From: Aliterella sp. RAGGC_92
GTDB taxonomy: Bacteria; Cyanobacteriota; Cyanobacteriia; Cyanobacteriales; Chroococcidiopsidaceae
Reading direction: 5' to 3'
Assembly (NCBI GenBank): GCA_030826005.1
Contig: JAPJOW010000009.1
Location: 1 to 34,603 of the forward strand
Length of the DNA stretch: 34,603 bases
Under the pieces are notes generated by a model that was given only the letters and a program-made list of their open reading frames with translations, was not told the DNA's origin and did not search any database. Positions 7,312-14,848 of this stretch are shown piece after piece (position 1 is the stretch's first letter; the number at the start of each line of letters is the position of its first letter). The position numbers and the translations under genes are program-made.

Positions 7312-7995
7312 ATGTTTTTTCACAAAAAAGAGACTATTCATACGGTAGATATTAAAGAAGCAGATCCGCGTTTTGCTCAACTACTACTAGAACAATTTGG
7401 TGGAGCTACAGGCGAGCTTTCCGCAGCTTTGCAATACTGGGTACAATCTTTTCATATCGAGCATCCAGGAATCAAAGATATGCTGCAAGATATTGCCATA
7501 GAAGAATTTGGTCACTTGGAAATGGTGGGCAAAATGATCGAGTCTCATACAAAAAATGTCGATCAAACTGAAGCATATAAAAGCACGCTGTTTGCAGTAC
7601 GCGGTATGGGTCCTCACTTTTTGGATAGTCAAGGAAATACTTGGACTGCAAGCTATTTAAACGAAGGCGGAGACGTTGTTCGCGATCTAAGAGCTAATAT
7701 TGCGGCGGAAGCAGGAGCGCGTCAAACTTACGAATCGTTAATAAAATTGGCTACCGACGAAGGCACGAAAAAGACTCTCGTACACTTGCTGACAAGAGAA
7801 ATTTCTCACACGCAAATGTTTATGAAAGCCTTGGATTCCTTGGGTAAGCTTACAGATCCAATGTTTGGGAATATTCAACCGGATGAAACAGTTGATATTT
7901 ATTACAACTTGTCATCTAATGGTAAAGACGAAAGAGGACCCTGGAATTCCGAGCCAACTTTTCGTTATATCGCCGAACCAGCCGTAGAAAGCTAA
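7312..7995 (+). CDS. Manganese (non-haem) catalase
   Basis: A 227-residue four-helix-bundle protein. Ligands of the di-manganese centre align as E35, E65 with H68, E133 and H166, following the known order Glu, Glu-x-x-His, Glu, His. It converts hydrogen peroxide to water and oxygen. The length is at the short end for the family, with a short C-terminal tail. There is no signal peptide, so it acts in the cytoplasm. GAGAGAG lies close upstream of the ATG as a ribosome-binding site. The gene stands alone with its own terminator at 8034-8071. It complements the ferritin-like and iron-uptake genes nearby by limiting peroxide that would react with iron. Confidence 0.93.
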   Translation: MFFHKKETIHTVDIKEADPRFAQLLLEQFGGATGELSAALQYWVQSFHIEHPGIKDMLQDIAIEEFGHLEMVGKMIESHTKNVDQTEAYKSTLFAVRGMGPHFLDSQGNTWTASYLNEGGDVVRDLRANIAAEAGARQTYESLIKLATDEGTKKTLVHLLTREISHTQMFMKALDSLGKLTDPMFGNIQPDETVDIYYNLSSNGKDERGPWNSEPTFRYIAEPAVES

Positions 7996-8033
7996 ATTAC
8001 AAAGTTTTTTCCGTAAGCTAAATTGACATAAAG

Positions 8034-8071
8034 TAAAGTCAACAGTAAATTTGCTGTTGACTTTATTTTTT
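8034..8071 (+). terminator. Rho-independent terminator of the manganese catalase gene
   Basis: A 12-bp stem (TAAAGTCAACAG at 8034-8045 with CTGTTGACTTTA at 8054-8065), an 8-nt loop, and a run of six T directly after it (8066-8071). It lies 39 bp past the catalase stop. Confidence 0.88.
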
Positions 8072-8226
8072 AAGCCAAAATTTGTTACTAAGTTTTTGCT
8101 CGCAATGCTTAAGCTTGGATATTGAACTTATGCCGCCAAAGCGCAGCAAAATATACAGATTAACCGAAATGCGATCGCCTATATTCATAATATAAGTACA
8201 AGTAGTTGCAACTAAATACTTACCTA

Positions 8227-8994
8227 ATGCCTTCAGCTTATTTGTTAGTAGCTCATGGAAGCCGCGATCCTCGTCCTCAAATTGCGATGGAGCAACTAGC
8301 TAAACTTATTTATCAACAAAAGTTGCTAGATGCTCGTACCAGCAAAAAGCATTCTCGTAAAAGTGCTGATAGTTTGTTAACAATTCTAGAACCCTTAGTA
8401 GAGGTAGCGTATCTAGAGTTAGATCCCTTACCTTTACACGAACAGATCAAACAAAAGTGCGATCGCGCTCTAGCTTGTGGATGCGATAAATTACAAGTTG
8501 TACCCTTATTTCTGCTCTCTGGGGTTCATGTCATGGAAGATATACCCCAGGAAATAGCCAAAGCAAAGCAAATCAGCAGCCCAAAAGTAGCCATACACCT
8601 ACAAAATCATTTAGGTACTCAACCAGGCTTAATTGATTTGTTAGCAAAGCAAATGAAAAATACTACCGCCGAAGCATGGATATTAATTGCTCATGGTAGC
8701 CGCCGTCCTGGTGTAAAAGCCCCTATAGAAGAAATTGCCCGTAAATTAGGCGCATCTTCTGCTTACTGGGCTATACCGCCTAAGTTAGAAACCCAAATAG
8801 AAAAGTTAGTTGATAGTGGCTGTAAAAACATTGGCATTGTGCCATACTTTTTGTTTGCGGGTGGGATAACTGATGCAATTGCTGCTACGGTTAACGAACT
8901 AAAAATAAAGTTTTCCTCTATTAATTTTCAATTAGTCGAACCATTAGGCGCTAGTCCAGAACTTGCAAGTTTAATTATTAATTTAATTGAGTAA
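8227..8994 (+). CDS. Sirohydrochlorin chelatase, CbiX/SirB family (two-domain)
   Basis: A 255-residue protein from the ATG at 8227 (an in-frame TTG at 8206 would add seven residues; neither has a clear ribosome-binding site). It is an internal duplication of the CbiX fold. The N-terminal half has VAHGSRDP with H10 and the second metal-site histidine H101 in SGVHVMED. The C-terminal half has IAHGSRRP with H156, but the second position is AGGITDAI, so its second histidine is lost. The active site is therefore probably in the N-terminal half. It inserts Fe into sirohydrochlorin to give siroheme, or Co towards cobalamin; metal choice is not visible. The stop overlaps the cobA start by one base (TAATG), so the two genes are translationally coupled. 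Confidence 0.85.
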   Translation: MPSAYLLVAHGSRDPRPQIAMEQLAKLIYQQKLLDARTSKKHSRKSADSLLTILEPLVEVAYLELDPLPLHEQIKQKCDRALACGCDKLQVVPLFLLSGVHVMEDIPQEIAKAKQISSPKVAIHLQNHLGTQPGLIDLLAKQMKNTTAEAWILIAHGSRRPGVKAPIEEIARKLGASSAYWAIPPKLETQIEKLVDSGCKNIGIVPYFLFAGGITDAIAATVNELKIKFSSINFQLVEPLGASPELASLIINLIE

Positions 8995-9770
8995 TGAACG
9001 ATAACACCGCTAAAAAGTGTTTAGGTAAAGTTTATTTAGTAGGCGCAGGCCCAGGAGATCCGGGATTATTTACACTTAAAGGCAAAGGACTATTAGAGTG
9101 TGCGGATGTCGTAGTTTACGATGCTTTAGTTAGTCCGGCAATTTTGCATATGGTCAATCCCCAAGCCGAAAAAATAGATGCTGGAAAACGTCGGAGTCGT
9201 CACTCTTTAAGCCAAGATGAGATTAATCAATTATTAATAGCTAAAGCTCAAGATAATGCCGTAGTGGTGCGACTAAAAGGCGGCGATCCATTTGTATTTG
9301 GTCGTGGCGGCGAAGAAATGGAAGACTTGGTAAAAGCTGGAATAGCTGTAGAAGTCGTCCCCGGTGTAACGTCAGGAATTGCCGCTCCAGCCTACGCAGG
9401 CATCCCTTTAACTCATCGAGACCATAGCTCCTCAGTTACCTTTGTTACCGGGCATGAAGGCGCGGGCAAGTACCGCCCAGAAGTGAAATGGAGTGCGATC
9501 GCTCTTGGCTCGGAAACAATTGTAGTTTATATGGGTATTCACAATTTACCCCACATTATCGAGCAGTTGCAGTTAGCTGGATTAAGCTTAGAAACTCCGA
9601 TTGCTTTAGTGCGTTGGGGGACGAGAATCGAGCAAGAAGAATTAATTGGCACTTTAGCAACAATTGTGGCGCAAGTAGAAGCAAATCAATTTAGCGCCCC
9701 AGCGATCGCAGTAATTGGTAAGGTAGTAAACTTGCATCATATTTTGCCTAGCTATCGCCCAATTAGCTAG
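8994..9770 (+). CDS. cobA: Uroporphyrinogen-III C-methyltransferase (SUMT)
   Basis: A 258-residue enzyme of normal single-domain CobA length. The SAM-binding loop GAGPGDPGLFTLKG (17-30), the motif RLKGGDPFVFGRGGEE and VVPGVTSG are all intact, as are the LTHR and GHEG motifs. It methylates uroporphyrinogen III at C2 and C7 to give precorrin-2, the branch point to siroheme and cobalamin. There is no fused CysG dehydrogenase/chelatase domain, so oxidation and metal insertion need other proteins; the overlapping upstream gene encodes a chelatase. Siroheme serves nitrite and sulfite reductases. The gene converges on a Uma2 gene with only two bases between the stops and no visible terminator. Confidence 0.95.
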   Translation: MNDNTAKKCLGKVYLVGAGPGDPGLFTLKGKGLLECADVVVYDALVSPAILHMVNPQAEKIDAGKRRSRHSLSQDEINQLLIAKAQDNAVVVRLKGGDPFVFGRGGEEMEDLVKAGIAVEVVPGVTSGIAAPAYAGIPLTHRDHSSSVTFVTGHEGAGKYRPEVKWSAIALGSETIVVYMGIHNLPHIIEQLQLAGLSLETPIALVRWGTRIEQEELIGTLATIVAQVEANQFSAPAIAVIGKVVNLHHILPSYRPIS

Positions 9771-9772
9771 TT

Positions 9773-10435
9773 TTAATTTATTGCTTGAAATTGCTGTAAC
9801 AACCAAGCCCCCACTGTCCCTTGATTGGCTTCTCGGCTACGTTGCAAAGCAGATTCTAACAAGTTCATTGATAATCCAGGTAGTACCATTGACTCCACAA
9901 TGCTTTGGCTGCCATTATTCGCAATAGCAAACGCTTTTATTTGGGCTTTTTGGACATCTACTACCCAGTATTCTTTTACTGCTAATTCTTCGTATAGAAG
10001 CCGTTTATTGCCTACATTGCTAGAAAGCGTACTATCAGAAATCACAATAGCTAAATCGGGAACAGGATATTTATTTAGGTCTACAATTTTAGTCAGCTTA
10101 GGAATTAAATCTGCATTTTCACCAATGTAGTAAGATACATCGGGCTGACATTCTTGTAATCCCACTTTACGGAAGCTACAACTTATTTGCCCATTTAATG
10201 AAATACTTTTGAGGCTGCAAAACAAGTTAACAGCAAAAAGAGTTATTGTATGGTCGCAAGAATGAGCGAATCCTGTAGGAGACATAACGATTAACATTCG
10301 TCCATTGTGATAATAACCTTTGGCTCTTTCGTAACCAGGAGTTTCGAGGATTTTAATGTACTCATTCCAAGTAGCTACAACCCAAGTATCTGTAAGTAAT
10401 TGCGTTGATGCTTCCATAACGTTGTACCCATTCAC
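9773..10435 (-). CDS. Uma2-family (DUF820) nuclease-fold protein, catalytic Glu replaced
   Basis: A 220-residue protein of the Uma2/DUF820 family, a restriction-endonuclease-like PD-(D/E)xK fold expanded in cyanobacteria. The Asp strand is in QPDVSYY, and the core strand is PDLAIVISDST where relatives have PDLxIEISDST: the usual catalytic Glu is Val (codon GTG, one base from GAG). The following Lys in NKRLLYEE and the YWVVD strand are present. It may thus be catalytically dead or retain only binding. The start is MNGYNVMEAS at 10435; a second ATG six codons in is possible. It is divergent from a second Uma2 gene across 65 bp. Confidence 0.82.
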   Translation of the reverse strand: MNGYNVMEASTQLLTDTWVVATWNEYIKILETPGYERAKGYYHNGRMLIVMSPTGFAHSCDHTITLFAVNLFCSLKSISLNGQISCSFRKVGLQECQPDVSYYIGENADLIPKLTKIVDLNKYPVPDLAIVISDSTLSSNVGNKRLLYEELAVKEYWVVDVQKAQIKAFAIANNGSQSIVESMVLPGLSMNLLESALQRSREANQGTVGAWLLQQFQAIN

Positions 10436-10500
10436 CTACGGTATAAGTGCCATACTAACTTTAGTTACTAAAATATTTTTAAGTTTAATTTATTAAAGCG

Positions 10501-11217
10501 ATGGTCGCCTCAGAATCTACCACCCAAAAAGATATTATTTATCCCGACAGCGACGGACAACCGATAGCGGACAATACTAAGCAGTTTGAATTAATTGTCC
10601 TCATAAAAAAGAACTTAGATTTGCTATTTGCCAACGATGCTAATGTATTTGTTGCGGGCGACTTACTTTGGTATCCCGTTGAGGGAAATAATAAACTTCG
10701 CGTTGCTCCCGATGTTATGGTGGCTTTTGGTAGACCAAAAGGCGATTCGCCAGAGGCGACACTTTGTGAACGCGGCTCTTACCAACAATGGAAAGAAGAT
10801 AACATTGCACCCCAAGTAGTTTTTGAGATTCTTTCTCCCGGAAATACCCCCAAGGAGATGATTAACAAATACAGATTTTATCAACGCTATGGGGTAGAAG
10901 AATATTATGTATACGACCCAGACTCCAATGAGCTAACAATCTGGCGGCGTTCTGGCGATGAGTTAGAAGATATCGAACAAGTGGCTGGTTGGGTGAGTCC
11001 GCGTCTAGGTATCAAGTTTGAATTGTCTGAAGATGAACTGAAAATTTATCGCCCGGATGGTCAACCATTTTTGAGTTATTTAGAAGTAGAACAGCTTTGG
11101 CGACAAGCGCAAGAACGCGCCGAACAAGCGCAAGAACGCGCCGAACAAGCTGAAGTTCAATTACTTTCTCTCCGCGCTTTGCTCCAAGAACGAGGAATTG
11201 ATTTAGAAAACCTGTGA
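10501..11217 (+). CDS. Uma2-family (DUF820) nuclease-fold protein with coiled-coil tail
   Basis: A 238-residue protein. The Uma2 core has APDV (Asp), VVFEILSPG (Glu) and a downstream Lys in MINKYRFY, so the PD-(D/E)xK set looks complete, followed by EYYVYDPD. The tail (~195-235) is a charged coiled coil with two exact heptad repeats, RAEQAQE-like, encoded by a 21-bp tandem duplication, ending in LLQERGIDLENL, a tail seen in many cyanobacterial members. Biological function of the family is uncertain; many copies occur per genome and members are not proven nucleases in vivo. The stop overlaps the GTG start of the RluD-type gene by three bases. Confidence 0.85.
   Translation: MVASESTTQKDIIYPDSDGQPIADNTKQFELIVLIKKNLDLLFANDANVFVAGDLLWYPVEGNNKLRVAPDVMVAFGRPKGDSPEATLCERGSYQQWKEDNIAPQVVFEILSPGNTPKEMINKYRFYQRYGVEEYYVYDPDSNELTIWRRSGDELEDIEQVAGWVSPRLGIKFELSEDELKIYRPDGQPFLSYLEVEQLWRQAQERAEQAQERAEQAEVQLLSLRALLQERGIDLENL
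11104..11150 (+). repeat. 21-bp tandem repeat inside the Uma2 coiled coil
   Basis: Two identical 21-bp units (11104-11124 and 11125-11145) plus five bases of a third. Each encodes one QAQERAE-type heptad, so changes in copy number would lengthen or shorten the coiled coil without a frameshift. Confidence 0.85.
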
Positions 11218-12158
11218 TAGAAATTAGTTTGCAAATTGAAGAACCGGGCGAAAGATTAGATATTTATCTCGCCCAAAATCTCAGCGATTTATCTCGTTCT
11301 CGCCTCCAACAGTTAATTGCTCAAGGTAATGTTCAAGTTAATGGCAAAATTTGCCTGACTAAAAAAGCCATAGTTCAAAAAGGCGATCGCATTACAATTC
11401 AAATTCCCGATGTCCAACCTCTAGATCTCAAAGCTGAAGACATTCCGCTAGATATTCTCTACGAAGATGATTGCTTGCTGATTGTCAATAAACCTGCGGG
11501 GTTAGTTGTTCATCCCGCACCCGGTCATCCTGACGGGACGCTAGTTAATGCTTTACTTTCTCACTGTCCCAATTTACCCGGAATCGGCGGCGTACAGCGT
11601 CCGGGAATAGTTCACCGCTTAGATAAAGATACAACAGGCGCAATTGCGATCGCCAAAACCGATTTTGCTCAACAACACCTGCAAGCGCAACTAAAAGCTA
11701 AAACAGCCCGGAGAGACTATTTAGGGGTTGTCTACGGCGTTCCTTCTACCCTGGAGGGCAAAATAGACCTGCCCATCGGTCGCCACCCCGTAGACCGCAA
11801 AAAAATGGCTGTTGTCCCGATTGAAAAAGGTGGGCGCAATGCAATTACACATTGGCAAGTTTCTGAAAGGTTGGATAATTACACCCTCATGCACTTTCAG
11901 CTAGAAACTGGGCGGACGCATCAAATTCGCGTCCATAGCGCTTATATTGGTCATCCTATTGTTAAAGATCCTCTTTATAGCTCTGGCAAAGATATTGGCG
12001 TAAATCTTCCCGGTCAAGCTCTCCATGCTTGGAAACTTCAACTGCTTCATCCTGTTACAAACCAGTTAGTTGCGGTTACTGCACCCCTACCGTCAGCATT
12101 TTTGACTCTTTTGGAGGTTTTACGACGCAGAACTTCCGCAATTTTCAGCAATATTTAG
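11214..12158 (+). CDS. RluA/RluD-family ribosomal pseudouridine synthase
   Basis: A 314-residue protein of RluD length. An S4 RNA-binding domain (~12-62) precedes the pseudouridine synthase domain (~80-300). The catalytic motif HRLDKDTTG has the essential Asp at residue 137, and the later motifs GRTHQIRVH and HAWKL are intact. RluD modifies positions in helix 69 of 23S rRNA; which uridines this copy targets cannot be told from sequence because RluA, C and D are similar. The start is GTG within the overlap GTGA with the upstream Uma2 stop, so translation is probably coupled. The terminator follows immediately. Confidence 0.93.
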   Translation: MIEISLQIEEPGERLDIYLAQNLSDLSRSRLQQLIAQGNVQVNGKICLTKKAIVQKGDRITIQIPDVQPLDLKAEDIPLDILYEDDCLLIVNKPAGLVVHPAPGHPDGTLVNALLSHCPNLPGIGGVQRPGIVHRLDKDTTGAIAIAKTDFAQQHLQAQLKAKTARRDYLGVVYGVPSTLEGKIDLPIGRHPVDRKKMAVVPIEKGGRNAITHWQVSERLDNYTLMHFQLETGRTHQIRVHSAYIGHPIVKDPLYSSGKDIGVNLPGQALHAWKLQLLHPVTNQLVAVTAPLPSAFLTLLEVLRRRTSAIFSNI

Positions 12159-12199
12159 AAATATTTTTGTAATATTAGTTTACACAAATATTTATTTTT
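12159..12199 (+). terminator. Probable terminator after the pseudouridine synthase gene
   Basis: A 12-bp imperfect inverted repeat (12159-12170 with 12182-12193, one mismatch) with an 11-nt loop starts right after the stop codon and is followed by ATTTTT. The stem is A/T-rich, so strength is uncertain. Confidence 0.6.
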
Positions 12200-12676
12200 C
12201 TATCAGGAATGTGTTTAGGCTTGATGCTATTGCTGCATTTGGGAGAATATAAAAATAATATTAAACTGATGAATACACTTGATGTAAGTATAAATACTGT
12301 TAAGCTATGTTGCACAAAATGAGGGCAATAAAAAGCTATAACCTTTACCAAAAAAGCTATACAGGCTCTAAGCATAGCTAAATTTTAATATTAATAATTT
12401 GTAATAAACAATGCCCCGACCGCATTGTATAAACATAACCTAGAGAGGGTAAATAACAGGCAAAGCCATGACTTAGTCAAGTTCGCTCATTTCTCATATA
12501 AAAAAGAAATTTCTCAGATTTCTCGCTTGTAAGGTTGAAAACTTATAAGAGTCATTAAGAGAAAAATATCGTCGGCGACTTGAATAGAATGTTTTTTGTG
12601 TCTGTATTTATCTGTTCAACATTTTCGCTTTTTAGCAAAACTGCACTCAAAGTAAGCAATTAGGAGAATTGAGTTC
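12200..12676 (+). promoter_or_regulatory. Promoter and long leader region of the cpc operon
   Basis: This gene-free stretch must hold the cpc promoter(s). Elements seen: a GTA-N8-TAC match (12284-12297), the NtcA core, but without a TAN3T box ~22 bp later; a TGACT-T-AGTCA dyad (12469-12479); three ATTTCTC repeats (12489, 12509, 12518), one within the palindrome GAAATTTC; and the ribosome-binding site AGGAG at 12662-12666, 10 bp before cpcB. The transcription start cannot be placed. Phycocyanin operons commonly have long 5' leaders. Confidence 0.5.
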
Positions 12677-13201
12677 ATGTTAGACGCATTCGCTAAGGTA
12701 GTTTCTCAGGCTGATTCAAAAGGTGAATTTTTGAGCAGCAATCAGTTTGATGCGCTATCAAACATGGTTAAAGAAGGCAACAAGCGTATTGACGCAGTAA
12801 ACCGGATCAGCACAAATGCTTCTAGCATTGTTTCTGACGCTGCTCGCGCTTTGTTTGAAGATCAGCCTCAACTAATCCAACCCGGCGGAAACGCTTACAC
12901 CAACCGTCGCATGGCAGCTTGTTTGCGCGACATGGAAATTATCTTACGTTACGTTACTTACGCTTTAATGGCGGGTGACGCAAGTGTATTAGACGATCGC
13001 TGCTTAAATGGCTTGCGCGAAACTTACCAAGCCTTAGGCGTACCTGGTGGTTCTACAGCTTCCGGCGTACAAAAAATGAAAGATATCGCTATCAACATTG
13101 CTAACGATGCAAACGCTTCCGGTATTGTTCAAGGCGATTGCAGTGCAATTATGTCTGAACTAGCAAGCTACTTCGATCGTGCTGCATCTTCTGTTGCTTA
13201 A
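12677..13201 (+). CDS. cpcB: Phycocyanin beta subunit
   Basis: A 174-residue globin-like phycobiliprotein. Phycocyanobilin sites are C82 (MAACLRD) and C155 (GDC); N72 (GGNAYT) is the asparagine usually methylated. The usual length is 172; two extra residues lie in the loop NDANASGIVQGDC just before C155. The N-terminus MLDAF and position before a CpcA-type alpha gene distinguish it from phycoerythrin; phycoerythrocyanin beta is similar, but the partner alpha and linkers are cpc-type. It pairs with CpcA to form (alpha-beta) hexamers in phycobilisome rods. It is the first gene of the operon with a strong ribosome-binding site. Confidence 0.96.
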   Translation: MLDAFAKVVSQADSKGEFLSSNQFDALSNMVKEGNKRIDAVNRISTNASSIVSDAARALFEDQPQLIQPGGNAYTNRRMAACLRDMEIILRYVTYALMAGDASVLDDRCLNGLRETYQALGVPGGSTASGVQKMKDIAINIANDANASGIVQGDCSAIMSELASYFDRAASSVA

Positions 13202-13274
13202 CTAACAATTCTTAGTTAAGACAAATACTTGAATAAAACAATTGCAAAACAAGTTTAAAGGAGAAATCTAAAAA

Positions 13275-13763
13275 ATGAAAACACCAATTACCGAAGCGAT
13301 CGCATCTGCTGATACCCAAGGACGTTTTTTGGGCAACACTGAATTACAAGCAGCTAATGGTAGATTTGCTCAAGCTAACGCTGGCTTAAATGCTGCTCGT
13401 GCTTTGACTCAAAGCTCACAAAAGCTAATTGATGGCGCTGCTAACGCAGTTTACCAAAAATTTCCCTACACAACCCAAATGCAAGGGCCTCAGTACGCCG
13501 CCGATTCACGCGGTAAGTCTAAGTGCGCTCGCGATATCGGTCACTACCTCCGCATGGTTACTTACTGCCTAATTGCTGGTGGTACAGGCCCAATGGATGA
13601 GTACCTAATTGCTGGATTGGATGAAATCAACCGTTCTTTCGAGCTATCTCCTAGCTGGTACATCGAAGCTTTGAACTACATCAAAGCAAATCATGGTATG
13701 AGCGGACAAGAAGCCAACCAAACCAACACCTACATCGACTACGCAATTAGCGCCCTAAGCTAG
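13275..13763 (+). CDS. cpcA: Phycocyanin alpha subunit
   Basis: A 162-residue phycobiliprotein of standard length. The single phycocyanobilin site is C84 (KSKCARD), which is loaded by the CpcE/CpcF lyase encoded downstream. Start region KTPITEAIA and the C-terminus YIDYAISALS are typical of CpcA. The methionine residue lies directly before Lys, without the extra Val found in some species. AAGGAG lies 11-16 bp upstream of the start. It is 73 bp after cpcB and followed by a strong stem-loop at 13777-13854. Confidence 0.97.
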   Translation: MKTPITEAIASADTQGRFLGNTELQAANGRFAQANAGLNAARALTQSSQKLIDGAANAVYQKFPYTTQMQGPQYAADSRGKSKCARDIGHYLRMVTYCLIAGGTGPMDEYLIAGLDEINRSFELSPSWYIEALNYIKANHGMSGQEANQTNTYIDYAISALS

Positions 13764-13776
13764 TTTTAAAGTAGTT

Positions 13777-13854
13777 TGCCCGGAAGAATAAGTGAGTGTT
13801 GGCGCACGAAAACATTGTTGCTAACAGTTACTAATTTTTCCGGGCATTGTTTTT
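13777..13854 (+). terminator. Large stem-loop after cpcA (partial terminator / attenuator)
   Basis: A 13-bp stem (TGCCCGGAAGAAT, 13777-13789, with ATTTTTCCGGGCA, 13834-13846; one wobble pair) encloses a 44-nt loop and is followed by TTGTTTTT. It lies between cpcA and cpcC inside the operon. It looks like a leaky terminator or a 3'-end stabilising hairpin that yields abundant cpcBA transcripts and fewer full-length ones, as is known for cpc operons. Confidence 0.75.
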
Positions 13855-13900
13855 CAAGAGCGTCATTATAAAAATCTAAACAATTGCATAGGGACTGTTT

Positions 13901-14782
13901 ATGAGCGCTTTAATGGTGAACAATTTAGCCGCCGCAGGATCGCTTGGGCTTTCTGCATTTGACGATTCCTCACGATTTGAATTGCGTCCAGATTGGACAG
14001 AAAGCGATTTGCAAACGGTAATTAAAGCCGTTTATCGTCAGGTGTTAGGTAACGACTATATTATGAAGTCCGAGCGCTTGACTTCCGCAGAATCGTTACT
14101 CAGACAAGGCAGCATTACAGTACGCGAATTTGTGCGTGCGGTGGCGAAGTCGGAATTATACAAAAATAAATTTTTCTACCCAAATTCAAATCAGCGTTTT
14201 GTCGAACTCAATTTTAAACATCTTTTAGGACGCGCTCCTTACGATGAAGCTGAATGGGCAATTCATACAGGGCAGTGCGAGGAGCAAGGCTACGATGTAG
14301 AAATAGATTCTTACATTGATAGCATTGAATACGAGCAAAAGTTTGGCAACAGCGTTGTTCCTTACTACACCGGATTTATGGTAGATGCGGGCGTGAGAAC
14401 CGTAGGATTTACCCGGATGTTCCGATTGTATCGAGGCTATGCAAGTAGCGATCGCGGTTCGGTAGGTGGTAAGTCGCCAAGGCTAACCCGCGAACTCGGT
14501 CAAAACAAAGCCGGAACAATCGTTAAACCCTCTGGTGGCGGCTCAAGTTGGAGACATGGCGCGGCTATTCCTCAAGATTCTGCTTCGGCGAAAGCCCTTG
14601 GCGGTACGCCCCAAGAAAGCGGCAGAATGTTCAGAATCGAAGTAACCGGAATTTTGCAACCGGGCTACCCCTACGTACGCCGCAGTGCTACCGCAATCAT
14701 GGTTCCCTACGAGCGACTATCGCAAAAGTACCAAGAAATCGTCAAAAAAGGCGGCAGAATCGTCAGCGTTACACCAGCTTAA
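13901..14782 (+). CDS. cpcC: Phycocyanin-associated rod linker (CpcC)
   Basis: A 293-residue linker. A PBS-linker (pfam00427) domain spans ~35-165, with TVREFVRAVAKSE and FKHLLGRAPYDEAE as landmarks. A basic Gly/Ser linker follows, then a C-terminal CpcD-like domain (~240-292, MFRIEVTG to GGRIVSVTP). It joins phycocyanin hexamers within a rod. Length fits the usual ~32-33 kDa rod linker. Only one cpcC is present. It is separated from cpcA by the stem-loop and from cpcD by another hairpin, so its expression is set apart from both. Confidence 0.95.
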   Translation: MSALMVNNLAAAGSLGLSAFDDSSRFELRPDWTESDLQTVIKAVYRQVLGNDYIMKSERLTSAESLLRQGSITVREFVRAVAKSELYKNKFFYPNSNQRFVELNFKHLLGRAPYDEAEWAIHTGQCEEQGYDVEIDSYIDSIEYEQKFGNSVVPYYTGFMVDAGVRTVGFTRMFRLYRGYASSDRGSVGGKSPRLTRELGQNKAGTIVKPSGGGSSWRHGAAIPQDSASAKALGGTPQESGRMFRIEVTGILQPGYPYVRRSATAIMVPYERLSQKYQEIVKKGGRIVSVTPA

Positions 14783-14787
14783 GCTAT

Positions 14788-14822
14788 TAGCTGTTAGCAG
14801 TTAGTTAAAGTGCTAACAGCTA
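14788..14822 (+). other. 12-bp stem-loop between cpcC and cpcD
   Basis: TAGCTGTTAGCA (14788-14799) pairs perfectly with TGCTAACAGCTA (14811-14822) around an 11-nt loop. No clear U-run follows, so processing, mRNA stabilisation or weak attenuation is likely. The wording TTAGCTATTAG/AGCTGTTAGC resembles interspersed repeats in cyanobacterial intergenic regions, and it may be an inserted repeat unit. Confidence 0.6.
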
Positions 14823-14848
14823 TTATTAACTTACAGGAGCGAGAATAA

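Noticed and set aside
8001..8226. Cobalamin riboswitch ahead of the siroheme/cobalamin genes
   Set aside because: No B12-box-like sequence or extended structure was recognised; the region holds the catalase terminator and an ordinary A/T-rich upstream sequence.
12284..12297. Firm NtcA site in the cpc promoter
   Set aside because: GTA-N8-TAC is only six fixed bases and several such matches are expected in 34 kb; no TAN3T box is at the required distance. Kept only as a note in the promoter entry.
12175..12375. 66-codon minus-strand open frame upstream of cpcB
   Set aside because: It lies over the RluD-type terminator and the cpc upstream region, has no ribosome-binding site and an unconvincing A/T-driven composition.
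12677..13763. Phycoerythrocyanin (pecBA) instead of phycocyanin
   Set aside because: The alpha subunit matches CpcA closely around C84 and at both ends, linkers are CpcC/CpcD/CpcG, and the lyase subunit lacks the PecF NHCQGN motif.
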